A DNA stretch of 18,956 bases from Methanofastidiosum sp964630765 (lineage in GTDB: Archaea > Methanobacteriota_B > Thermococci > Methanofastidiosales > Methanofastidiosaceae). Position numbers and translations under genes: made by a program. Shown piece after piece: positions 1 to 6,482 of the stretch. The notes below the pieces were generated by a model, which was not told the origin of the DNA, did not search any database, and saw only the letters and a list, made by a program, of their open reading frames with translations. The stretch is taken from contig CAZVXE010000027.1 in the NCBI GenBank assembly GCA_964630765.1, positions 1-18,956 on the forward strand. Direction: 5' to 3'. Each line of letters begins with the position of its first letter. Position 1 is the stretch's first letter.

Positions 1-873
1 ACAATCAGAAAATTTACAGTTTTGAGAAAATGCTTCGATATCAGAGAAAACATCACTTACATCTTCACCATCAGACCACAATTGAAGCTCTCGCATACCG
101 GGGTTATCAATAATCATTCCACCTTTAGGAAGCATAAACATCTCACGATATGTTGTAATGTGTCTCCCATGACTATCCGATTTCCTAACTGATCCAACTT
201 TTTGACGATTTGTACCAAGTAGTTTATTGATAATAGTAGACTTTCCAACTCCAGAAGACCCAAGAAGGGCTATCGTTTTTCCTTTGCCAAGATACTGATC
301 AAGATAATCTAAACCTTCATTAAGCTCAGCACTCAATGTGTGTATGGGAATTGTTGGGTCTATCCTCTTAACTTCCTCCAATCTTTTATCAAGATCCTCA
401 CAAATATCTGATTTATTCAATATTATAACAGGTTTTGACCCACTTTTTGAAACTAGAGTGAGGTATCTCTCAATTCTTTGAATGTTGAAATCATTGTCTA
501 GACCCGATACAATAAAAACAAAATCAACATTTGCAAGTAATACCTGTTCTTCTGTGATCTTACCTGCAATTTTTCTAGAGAATTTGCTCTTTCTTGGAAG
601 AACGGCATGGATTGTACCCTTACTATCCGTCTCCATCTTTATGGCTACCCAATCTCCAACAACTGGAAAAGAAGTTTTGTCTTCGGCGGTAAATCTAAAT
701 TTACCTGAAACTCTAGTCTCAATTTCTCCAGTTTCGGTAAGCGCCATGTAACTTTTTCGCTGTACCTCTGTAATACGGCCTGGTATTAGTCCATCGGCTT
801 GGAATATAGTGAAATTATCAAGAAAAAATGAATCCCACCCAATTGTTTCAAGATCAAGTAATGACTGAGTCAT
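1..873 (-). CDS. rsgA: Ribosome small-subunit-dependent GTPase RsgA, 3' end outside window
   Basis: Circularly permuted GTPase of the RsgA/YjeQ family, which in bacteria checks late 30S ribosome maturation. Only the first 291 codons lie in the window. An N-terminal OB-like region (about residues 30-95) is followed by the permuted G domain. G4 is NKSD (153-156), the P-loop is GSSGVGKST (205-213), a G2-like GRHITT follows (236-241), and G3 is DNPGM (256-260). The first two zinc-finger cysteines, C286 and C291, are present as CKFSDC. The window ends before the expected His and third Cys. The ATG at 873 is preceded by AGGTG (minus strand, 883-879) at suitable spacing. A TATA-like TTTTATAAAA at 912-921 would give a short leader. 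The gene is divergent from the GNAT gene. RsgA is mainly bacterial, so its role on an archaeal ribosome is inferred. Confidence 0.93.
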   Translation of the reverse strand, partial: MTQSLLDLETIGWDSFFLDNFTIFQADGLIPGRITEVQRKSYMALTETGEIETRVSGKFRFTAEDKTSFPVVGDWVAIKMETDSKGTIHAVLPRKSKFSRKIAGKITEEQVLLANVDFVFIVSGLDNDFNIQRIERYLTLVSKSGSKPVIILNKSDICEDLDKRLEEVKRIDPTIPIHTLSAELNEGLDYLDQYLGKGKTIALLGSSGVGKSTIINKLLGTNRQKVGSVRKSDSHGRHITTYREMFMLPKGGMIIDNPGMRELQLWSDGEDVSDVFSDIEAFSQNCKFSDC

Positions 874-911
874 GGAATGCACCTGTCTTATTCGATGTAG
901 ATATTTTCATA

Positions 912-921
912 TTTTATAAAA
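912..921 (-). promoter_or_regulatory. TATA-like box for rsgA
   Basis: The palindrome TTTTATAAAA is centred about 43 bases upstream of the rsgA ATG. That would place transcription initiation near 890 and leave a leader of about 17 bases containing the AGGTG Shine-Dalgarno. The box is symmetrical, so its direction is inferred from spacing. Confidence 0.45.
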
Positions 922-950
922 CTTACATTAATTGAAGAATAGACTAAAGA

Positions 951-960
951 TTTTAATATT
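951..960 (+). promoter_or_regulatory. TATA-like box for GNAT gene, leaderless spacing
   Basis: TTTTAATATT is centred about 26 bases before the ATG at 981, the usual archaeal TATA-to-start-site distance. No Shine-Dalgarno is visible before that ATG, so the transcript is probably leaderless. Confidence 0.5.
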
Positions 961-980
961 AATGTCAATTTACTAATTTA

Positions 981-1445
981 ATGAGTATTAGAAGAGCTAA
1001 TGAAAAAGATTTTCCTAGCATATTGGATCTTAACAATATAGAATCCAAATGGGTCGGTAAAAAGGAAATTGATTTCTTTCGAAAATATATGGATATTCCT
1101 ATTTTTAATGTATTTGAGGTAAATGAAAGAATTGTTGGATTTTTGATGGCTATGGATGAAAATACAGATTATGATAGCATAAACTTTCTATGGTTTAAAA
1201 ATAAATTCAACAAATTTTACTACATTGACAGGGTAATAGTAGATCAGTCAATGAGGGGAAAGGGAATTGCATCTCTATTATACAAAGAATTAATTGATAC
1301 AAAAGGAGACATACCTCTTGTGGCAGAAGTATCAATTAATCCATCAAATGAAGGCTCAATTATATTCCATGATAAGATTGGCTTTAAAGATGTAGGGGCA
1401 CTTATTTCTGGCGGTAAAAAGGTAAGAATGTATTACCTTGATTGA
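981..1445 (+). CDS. GNAT-family N-acetyltransferase
   Basis: A single GNAT domain of 154 residues, expected to move an acetyl group from acetyl-CoA to an amine; the substrate cannot be told. The start MSIRRANEKDF is typical of GNAT strand 1. The acetyl-CoA pyrophosphate loop is QSMRGKGIA (89-97), after the strand YYIDRVIVD. The motif B region holds NPSNEGSIIFHDKIGF (120-135), as in N-terminal or small-molecule acetyltransferases. No signal peptide or membrane segment is seen. The ATG has no Shine-Dalgarno but sits one TATA-to-start distance from TTTTAATATT, fitting a leaderless mRNA. A zinc-ribbon gene follows 45 bases downstream with its own possible promoter. Family assignment is firm; function is not. 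Confidence 0.9.
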   Translation: MSIRRANEKDFPSILDLNNIESKWVGKKEIDFFRKYMDIPIFNVFEVNERIVGFLMAMDENTDYDSINFLWFKNKFNKFYYIDRVIVDQSMRGKGIASLLYKELIDTKGDIPLVAEVSINPSNEGSIIFHDKIGFKDVGALISGGKKVRMYYLD

Positions 1446-1490
1446 ATAGATTTTTATAATAGAAAGACTGATAGAATATTCTGATAGCCT

Positions 1491-1751
1491 ATGAAGAAGA
1501 ATAAAGCAGTTGACGACACACGTATGAAAGGATATATCAAAATCTGCCCAAACTGCGGCAGTACTGATGTCTCTGTAGAATCATTTAATTACATGGTAAG
1601 GGATATCTGTAAAGAATGTGGTTATGGTAGTATCAAAGAAAGTCTGTTCATTGATGACCTTTTATACTTCCCAGAAATCCCAGAATCTGATGTTGAGGAA
1701 TTCAGAAAAGAAGTTATACAAAAGAAAAAGAAAGTAAAGAATAAGGATTAG
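1491..1751 (+). CDS. Small zinc-ribbon protein with lysine-rich tail
   Basis: An 86-residue protein with one four-cysteine zinc ribbon: CPNC (C19, C22) and CKEC (C40, C43), each followed by Gly. An acidic stretch (residues 54-71, DDLLYFPEIPESDVEE) follows, then a strongly basic tail (KKKKVKNKD). Such small archaeal ribbons often act in transcription, translation or protein contacts, but nothing here fixes the role. A second in-frame ATG at 1524 (residue 12) is a possible start. I keep 1491 because TTTTTATAAT at 1451-1460 would put a start site just upstream. The last four bases overlap the end of the convergent isocitrate dehydrogenase gene, and the A-rich codons of the tail are T-rich on the other strand. 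Confidence 0.8.
   Translation: MKKNKAVDDTRMKGYIKICPNCGSTDVSVESFNYMVRDICKECGYGSIKESLFIDDLLYFPEIPESDVEEFRKEVIQKKKKVKNKD
1721..1745 (-). terminator. Probable U-tract terminator of the aconitase-IDH operon
   Basis: Just past the isocitrate dehydrogenase stop codon, the minus strand reads an almost pure pyrimidine run rich in T. Archaeal termination commonly uses U-rich stretches without a hairpin. The tract is the complement of the Lys codons ending the zinc-ribbon gene, so it lies wholly inside an opposing coding sequence. Confidence 0.45.
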
Positions 1752-2947
1752 ATTTTGCCCATATTCTTGATTATCCTTTCACCAAACTCAGAACACTTAA
1801 CTTCAGTTGCACCTTCCATCTGTCTTGCAAAATCATAGGTGACGTATTTCTGTTTTATTGTTTCACCGAAGCTTTTCTCAACTAAAGTTCCAGCTTCTTT
1901 CCATCCAAGATAGTTTAGCATCATAACCCCAGAAAGTAGTAATGAACCAGGATTCACTTTGTCCATGCCTGCATACTTTGGAGCAGTTCCGTGAGTTGCT
2001 TCAAACACTGCATATCCATCACCTACATTTCCGCCAGGGGCTATCCCAAGTCCACCAACTTGGGCTGCAAGAGCATCAGAGAAATAATCACCGTTAAGAT
2101 TTGGCATGACAAGTACATCATATTCAGATGGCCTCAAAATAATCTGTTGGAACATGTTGTCAGCTATAGCATCTTTTAGAACTATCCCAGAGTTTTTATA
2201 TTCGGTGTAAGGGATAATTTTTCCTTTGTAATCCTGATTGGCAAGATCATATGCCCAGTTCTTGAAAGCCCCTTCTGTATACTTCATTATATTTCCCTTG
2301 TGGACTACTGTTACAGATTTTCTATTGTTTTCTATGGCATAATCAAATGCTTTTTTGACAATTCTCTTCGTTCCAAACTCTGAAATTGGCTTTATTCCAA
2401 TACTAGAATTTTTCCTTATTTTTACTCCAAACTGAGTTTCAAGATAGGAAATAATTTTATTGGCCTCATCTGAACCAGCCTGCCATTCAATGCCTGAGTA
2501 AACATCTTCTGTATTTTCCCTAAAAACAATCATGTCAACATATTCTGGATGCTTCACTGGAGAAGGGATACCAGTGTAATAACTTACTGGCCTAATGCAT
2601 GCATAAAGATCAAGAACTTGCCTTAGTGTAACATTAATACTTCGGATTCCTCCTCCAACTGGTGTTGTCAAAGGGCCCTTGATACCAACTACACATTCTT
2701 TTATCTTATGAACTGTTTCATCGGGAAGCCAACTTTTTGTTTTATTGAAAGCTTTTTCCCCAGCTAAAACTTCGGTCCAGTAAATTTTCCTTTTACTTCC
2801 ATATGCCTTTTGAACAGCAGCGTCAATGATCTTCTGTGAGGCCTTCCATATGTCAGGCCCTATCCCATCCCCTTCAATGAAAGGAATTATTGGATAATCA
2901 GGAACGTCAATCTTCCCTGATTTTATTGTGATTAAATCTCCGCTCAT
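1748..2947 (-). CDS. icd: NADP-dependent isocitrate dehydrogenase
   Basis: Oxidises isocitrate to 2-oxoglutarate and CO2 with NADP. The 399-residue protein follows the E. coli Icd layout closely. Substrate-site residues lie in GGGIRSINVTLRQVLDLYAC (S103, N105, R109) with R119, R143 and Y150 (FRENTEDVY), and K217 lies in HKGNIMKYTEG. Metal-site aspartates are D287 and D291 (NGDYFSDALAAQVGG). The coenzyme determinants K324-Y325 (HGTAPKYAG), V331, Y371 and R375 (YDFARQM) match those that select NADP over NAD in the E. coli enzyme. The gene follows aconitase with one base between stop and start. Its Shine-Dalgarno AGGAGA is formed by the last codons of aconitase, a sign of translational coupling. 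The 3' end overlaps the zinc-ribbon gene by four bases. In an anaerobe the likely use is 2-oxoglutarate and NADPH for glutamate synthesis (inference). Confidence 0.96.
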   Translation of the reverse strand: MSGDLITIKSGKIDVPDYPIIPFIEGDGIGPDIWKASQKIIDAAVQKAYGSKRKIYWTEVLAGEKAFNKTKSWLPDETVHKIKECVVGIKGPLTTPVGGGIRSINVTLRQVLDLYACIRPVSYYTGIPSPVKHPEYVDMIVFRENTEDVYSGIEWQAGSDEANKIISYLETQFGVKIRKNSSIGIKPISEFGTKRIVKKAFDYAIENNRKSVTVVHKGNIMKYTEGAFKNWAYDLANQDYKGKIIPYTEYKNSGIVLKDAIADNMFQQIILRPSEYDVLVMPNLNGDYFSDALAAQVGGLGIAPGGNVGDGYAVFEATHGTAPKYAGMDKVNPGSLLLSGVMMLNYLGWKEAGTLVEKSFGETIKQKYVTYDFARQMEGATEVKCSEFGERIIKNMGKI

Positions 2948-2948
2948 G

Positions 2949-4865
2949 TTATCTCCTCATTTTGTTATATACGTAATTTAAGGCCCCTCCGGCCTTCAAA
3001 AGTTCTAGATCTCTACCTAAAAGATTTTTATTGAGCTTGTAGCTCTCTTTCTTAGTAGTATTTTTACATATTATATTACTAAAATCACCTATCTCAATTA
3101 CTAGCTCATCACCAAAATCAATTCTGTCATAGTCCTTTTCATCTGAAAATGTTAAGGGTACTATTCCAAAGTTAACTAAATTTGCATGATGGATCCTTGC
3201 AAAACTTTTTGCAATTACGGCCCTAACGCCCAAAAACATTGGGGCAATTGCCGCATGCTCCCTTGAAGAGCCTTGACCATAATTTGAACCTCCAATAATG
3301 AACCCGCCACCTTTATCTTTAGCCCTTGAAGGGAAGTCTTTGTCTATCCTTTCAAAAGTATATTCAGAAATTTTTGGAATGTTTGATCTAAGTGGCAATA
3401 TCTTCGCTCCTGCAGGCATTATATCATCAGTTGTAATATTGTCTCCAGTTTTTAATAGAACAGAGCCCCTCAAAGGATCTTTTAGGCTTTCGTTTCTTGG
3501 TACAGGTTTTATATTTGGCCCTCTAACTATCTCAGCATCTTTTCCACTTTCAGTTGGAAAAATAAACATATTATCATTTATCTCAAATTTATCCGGCATC
3601 TCTACCTTTGGGTATTTACCTAATTTTCTGGGATCAGTTATAACTCCGTAAAGAGCGGCAGCAACTGCAACTTCAGGACTTACTAAATAGATATCTGCGT
3701 CCTTTGTACCGCTTCTGCCCTTGAAATTCCTATTGAATGTTCTAAGGGATGTACCTTCAGAAGTTGGGGCCTGGCCCATTCCAATACATGGCCCACATGT
3801 GCACTCCAAAATTCTTCCTCCAGCATCAACGATGTTCTTCAGATGCCCATCCTTAGTAATCATAGAAAGGACTTGTTTAGACCCAGGAGATACAACAAGA
3901 CTCACATTAGGGTGAACTGTCTTTCCTTTAAGGACTTCAGAGACCAGAGCTAAATCTTTGTATGAGGAATTAGTACAACTTCCAATTGCAACTTGGGATA
4001 CTTTAATGCCCTCAATCTCGCTTATTTTGATAACATTATCAGGCATATGCGGTTTTGCTATCATTGGCTCTAATTTATCTAAATCAATTGAAATTGTATC
4101 GGAATATTCTGCACCTTTATCAGATTCAATTTTTTGCCATTGTGCCAATCTTCCCTCCGATTCCATGAACTTTTTTGTGATTTTATCACTTGGGAATACA
4201 GAAGTTGTTGCGCCAAGTTCAGTTCCCATGTTTGTAATTGTTGCCCTTTCAGGAACAGATAAGCTCTCAATACCTTTTCCAGTAAATTCAAATATTTTAT
4301 TAACTCCACCCTTAACGGATAATCTTCTTAATAATTCAAGTATCACATCTTTTGCAGAAGTCCATTCAGAAAGCTTTCCATCAAGACATACTTCTACGAT
4401 GTTTGGCATTTTCAGATAAAATGGTTCGCCTGCCATTGCTAGTGCAACATCAAGCCCCCCTGCACCCATAGAGATCATGCCGATGCCACCACCTGTTGGT
4501 GTGTGGCTGTCAGAACCAAGAAGAGTTTTCCCAGGGATACCAAATCGCTCAAGGTGAAGCTGGTGGCATATACCATTTCCAGGCCTAGAGAACACTAGCC
4601 CATATTTTTTTGCAACGCTCTGTAGATATCTATGATCATCTGCATTTTCAAATGAAGTCTGTAGGGTATTGTGATCGACATAACTTACTGATAACTCAGT
4701 TTTTACTTTCGGCACTCCCATCGCTTCAAACTGTAAGTAAGCAAGTGTGCCTGTTGCATCCTGGGTCAGAGTCTGGTCGATTCTAATTCCTATAAGACTT
4801 TGACTTTGCATCTCACCCTCAACTAGGTGGGACGATATAATCTTTTCAGAAACATTATGTGCCAT
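2949..4865 (-). CDS. acnA: Aconitate hydratase (short AcnA-type, about 640 residues)
   Basis: Isomerises citrate to isocitrate through cis-aconitate on a [4Fe-4S] cluster. Cluster ligands are C297 (GSCTNSS) and C357/C360 (CTCGPCIGMG). Substrate-binding and catalytic residues include GSDSHTPTGGG (117-127) and the swivel-domain GQGSSREHA (530-538), with the catalytic serine next to R535. Domains 1-3 cover about residues 1-440, a linker follows, and the swivel domain fills about 460-638. At 638 residues it belongs to the compact aconitases of anaerobic bacteria and some archaea, not the 750-900-residue AcnA/AcnB. IRP-like RNA binding is not suggested. The ATG at 4865 has GGTGGT just upstream. 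It is the first gene of the aconitase-IDH operon. No citrate synthase is present in the window. Confidence 0.95.
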   Translation of the reverse strand: MAHNVSEKIISSHLVEGEMQSQSLIGIRIDQTLTQDATGTLAYLQFEAMGVPKVKTELSVSYVDHNTLQTSFENADDHRYLQSVAKKYGLVFSRPGNGICHQLHLERFGIPGKTLLGSDSHTPTGGGIGMISMGAGGLDVALAMAGEPFYLKMPNIVEVCLDGKLSEWTSAKDVILELLRRLSVKGGVNKIFEFTGKGIESLSVPERATITNMGTELGATTSVFPSDKITKKFMESEGRLAQWQKIESDKGAEYSDTISIDLDKLEPMIAKPHMPDNVIKISEIEGIKVSQVAIGSCTNSSYKDLALVSEVLKGKTVHPNVSLVVSPGSKQVLSMITKDGHLKNIVDAGGRILECTCGPCIGMGQAPTSEGTSLRTFNRNFKGRSGTKDADIYLVSPEVAVAAALYGVITDPRKLGKYPKVEMPDKFEINDNMFIFPTESGKDAEIVRGPNIKPVPRNESLKDPLRGSVLLKTGDNITTDDIMPAGAKILPLRSNIPKISEYTFERIDKDFPSRAKDKGGGFIIGGSNYGQGSSREHAAIAPMFLGVRAVIAKSFARIHHANLVNFGIVPLTFSDEKDYDRIDFGDELVIEIGDFSNIICKNTTKKESYKLNKNLLGRDLELLKAGGALNYVYNKMRR

Positions 4866-4901
4866 ATAACCACCAATTGTTCACTATAAGCTCTTTTCTT
4901 T

Positions 4902-4925
4902 GGTATATTGATTAAGTTTTTAAGT
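4902..4925 (-). promoter_or_regulatory. Probable promoter region of the aconitase operon
   Basis: On the minus strand this stretch holds two TATA-like candidates, ACTTAAAAACTT (4925-4914) and AATATACC (4909-4902). Either would give a 15-30-base leader that includes the GGTGGT Shine-Dalgarno at 4874-4869. Which one is used cannot be told from sequence. Confidence 0.35.
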
Positions 4926-4981
4926 TTAGTGGGTACATTAAGGCAGATTATTGTAATAAGGAAACAAATGATTGGAAATAT

Positions 4982-5506
4982 CTACAGTAATTCTATTGTT
5001 TCTATATCCTCTATCTTCTTATCTTCATAGTTTACTATTGTAAGCTTTTTTATTTTGCCGTGAATCTCGAAGTTCTTTTCGTTTAATTCATCAACAAGCT
5101 TCTTACATTCATTTGCATTGGTAGAATTCCCGACGCCCAAGTGGGGGATAAACTGAATAGCAAGGAAATGCTCATCTTTAAGTTTTCCAGAATAAAATTT
5201 ATCGTGAATTTTTGTAATATTGCTAAATCCTTCATCAGGGACTAAAAAGACATGCCAGTAATCATTGAATGAGTCTTTATTTAATACTGCGCATCTCAGG
5301 CAGAAGTTTATCTCTTCTAATCCTTTACACTTTCCTTTTATTTCTGAAGTAAGTTCCTTTTTGTTTAAATTAAAAACTGGAAACACAAAGGTGAAATGAG
5401 GTTTAACAATATCATAGTAAAGTAAATCGTATTTATTTCTAAGATCTTGAATCCATTCATAATCCTTCTTTTTAAGTTCTGGATATCCGATAACTAGCAA
5501 AGGCAT
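4982..5506 (-). CDS. 2H phosphoesterase / 2'-5' RNA ligase-like protein
   Basis: A 174-residue protein with the paired-motif layout of the 2H phosphoesterase superfamily, which includes LigT RNA ligases and cyclic phosphodiesterases. The first motif is canonical: KPHFTFVFP, with H37 and T39 as HxT. The second, IPHLGVGN, keeps H122 but has Gly124 where Thr or Ser normally binds phosphate. The other halves of both repeats look intact, with hydrophobic strands and no signal peptide. Enzyme activity is therefore plausible but may be altered. It is monocistronic between the aconitase promoter and the divergent dodecin-like gene. The ATG at 5506 has no clear Shine-Dalgarno. Family call is good; substrate is unknown. 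Confidence 0.72.
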   Translation of the reverse strand: MPLLVIGYPELKKKDYEWIQDLRNKYDLLYYDIVKPHFTFVFPVFNLNKKELTSEIKGKCKGLEEINFCLRCAVLNKDSFNDYWHVFLVPDEGFSNITKIHDKFYSGKLKDEHFLAIQFIPHLGVGNSTNANECKKLVDELNEKNFEIHGKIKKLTIVNYEDKKIEDIETIELL

Positions 5507-5560
5507 GACTATTATTATATTTTTTATAATAAAAATATATCTATTTCAACCCCAAAACTA

Positions 5561-5567
5561 TTTATAG
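5561..5567 (+). promoter_or_regulatory. TATA-like box for the dodecin-like gene
   Basis: TTTATAG, within ACTATTTATAGAAAG, is centred 32 bases before the ATG at 5596. The predicted start site falls near 5590, leaving at most a few untranslated bases. No Shine-Dalgarno is visible. Confidence 0.45.
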
Positions 5568-5595
5568 AAAGAAATCATATAATAATGGGATTATT

Positions 5596-5799
5596 ATGTC
5601 TGAAGTTGCAAAAGTAATTGAGGTTGTTGGAAAATCTGAGATAAGCTGGGAAGATGCCATATCAAAAGCAGTATTTGTTGCTTCAAAAACAGTCCATAAC
5701 ATCAAGGGCGTTGAAGTTGAAAAGTTGACAGGAAAAGTAACAGACGGCAAGATAACAAAATATAAAGCTACAGTTAAATTAATCTTCGTTGTTGAATAA
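5596..5799 (+). CDS. Dodecin-family small protein lacking flavin-site Trp and Gln
   Basis: A 67-residue protein with the full dodecin fold: strand KVIEVVGKSE, helix SWEDAISKAVFVASKTV, then strands GVEVEKLTGKV and KYKATVKLIFVVE. Dodecins form hollow dodecamers that, in studied members, bind flavins or related ligands between a Trp on strand 2 and a Gln on strand 3. By alignment from memory with the Halobacterium and Thermus proteins, the Trp position is G38 and the Gln position is K57, so classic flavin stacking is not expected. Length and ends match the family exactly. The gene is monocistronic and its stop lies one base from the stop of the convergent Nudix gene. The ligand is unknown. Confidence 0.88.
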   Translation: MSEVAKVIEVVGKSEISWEDAISKAVFVASKTVHNIKGVEVEKLTGKVTDGKITKYKATVKLIFVVE

Positions 5800-5800
5800 A

Positions 5801-6481
5801 TTAAATATTTTTATTTTTATTTAAATTTACAATATGCCAGAATCTATTGTAGGCATCGCTTTTTGTGTTGGATAGCTCTTTTAAAACTGCAGTTGCCCCA
5901 CTTGCAAAATCTAAAGGTTTTTCTTTGAACAATGATACCACTTCAGAGATATCAACTTCTTCGTAAGATAGTTCTTCAATCGTTCCGTCTTCGTTTTCAT
6001 CAGTAATAATTATTTTTGAGTCAAAGGGTATGAAAAGGATATACCCTGTCATATACCCTACATTTATTGAATCTGGTCTGTCGAATCCCGTGAGAAGTTC
6101 ACCAATTTTTGTGAATCTAATCAAATCTTTTGATGAAAATACGTAAGGCATTCCATCATTTGAAACTGCGATTTCTTCTCTAGTTTCTCTTAATGCTGTT
6201 TTATCGTTTGCTTGCTCTAAGGCATTTTGACCTAAAAACAAAGTTGGATCATAGGTAACATGCCCCCCATTAAAATCATACTTTGAAGGATCTATTTTTC
6301 TCTTTTTAGATCTCTTTTGCAGAATTGTTTTTTCTGTACCACGGATTATTGGAATAATATTCACAGATATATGAGGGATTCTAAGGCTACTGTGAACAAC
6401 ATCTCGCCTAACAAATCCACATACCGATAAAATATCTTCTTCTTTTATTACAACTGGCAGATACTCTTTGTTTTCAGACAT
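5801..6481 (-). CDS. Nudix-domain hydrolase with expanded Nudix loop
   Basis: A 226-residue Nudix-fold protein, expected to hydrolyse a nucleoside-diphosphate-linked substrate. The helix half of the Nudix box is clear: ALRETREEIAV, with R98, E99, E102 and E103 as catalytic and metal ligands. The glycine half (FNGGHV, G72-G73) lies about 25 residues before R98 instead of the canonical 14, so roughly 11 residues are inserted in the loop. About 40 N-terminal residues precede the first strand, and a C-terminal helix with KSDAYNRFW follows. The start lies one base after the aminopeptidase stop, so it is the third gene of that operon. Its final codons (NKNKNI) lie opposite a T-rich stretch that probably ends the dodecin transcript. 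Substrate is not predictable. Confidence 0.82.
   Translation of the reverse strand: MSENKEYLPVVIKEEDILSVCGFVRRDVVHSSLRIPHISVNIIPIIRGTEKTILQKRSKKRKIDPSKYDFNGGHVTYDPTLFLGQNALEQANDKTALRETREEIAVSNDGMPYVFSSKDLIRFTKIGELLTGFDRPDSINVGYMTGYILFIPFDSKIIITDENEDGTIEELSYEEVDISEVVSLFKEKPLDFASGATAVLKELSNTKSDAYNRFWHIVNLNKNKNI
5806..5827 (+). terminator. Probable U-tract terminator of the dodecin-like gene
   Basis: Starting seven bases after the dodecin stop, the plus strand runs TATTTTTATTTTTATTTAAA and on into T. This is a good hairpin-free archaeal U-tract. It is wholly inside the Nudix gene, complementing its last Asn and Lys codons. Confidence 0.55.
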
Positions 6482-6482
6482 A

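Noticed and set aside
482..751. Plus-strand open frame of 89 codons opposite rsgA.
   Set aside because: It is antisense to a clear GTPase domain, and its composition is that of a shadow frame.
3298..4419. Long open frames antisense to aconitase (3298-3651, 3721-3915, 3958-4419) and a shifted frame at 4079-4309.
   Set aside because: They lie wholly inside a well-conserved gene, resemble no family, and have no promoter or Shine-Dalgarno.
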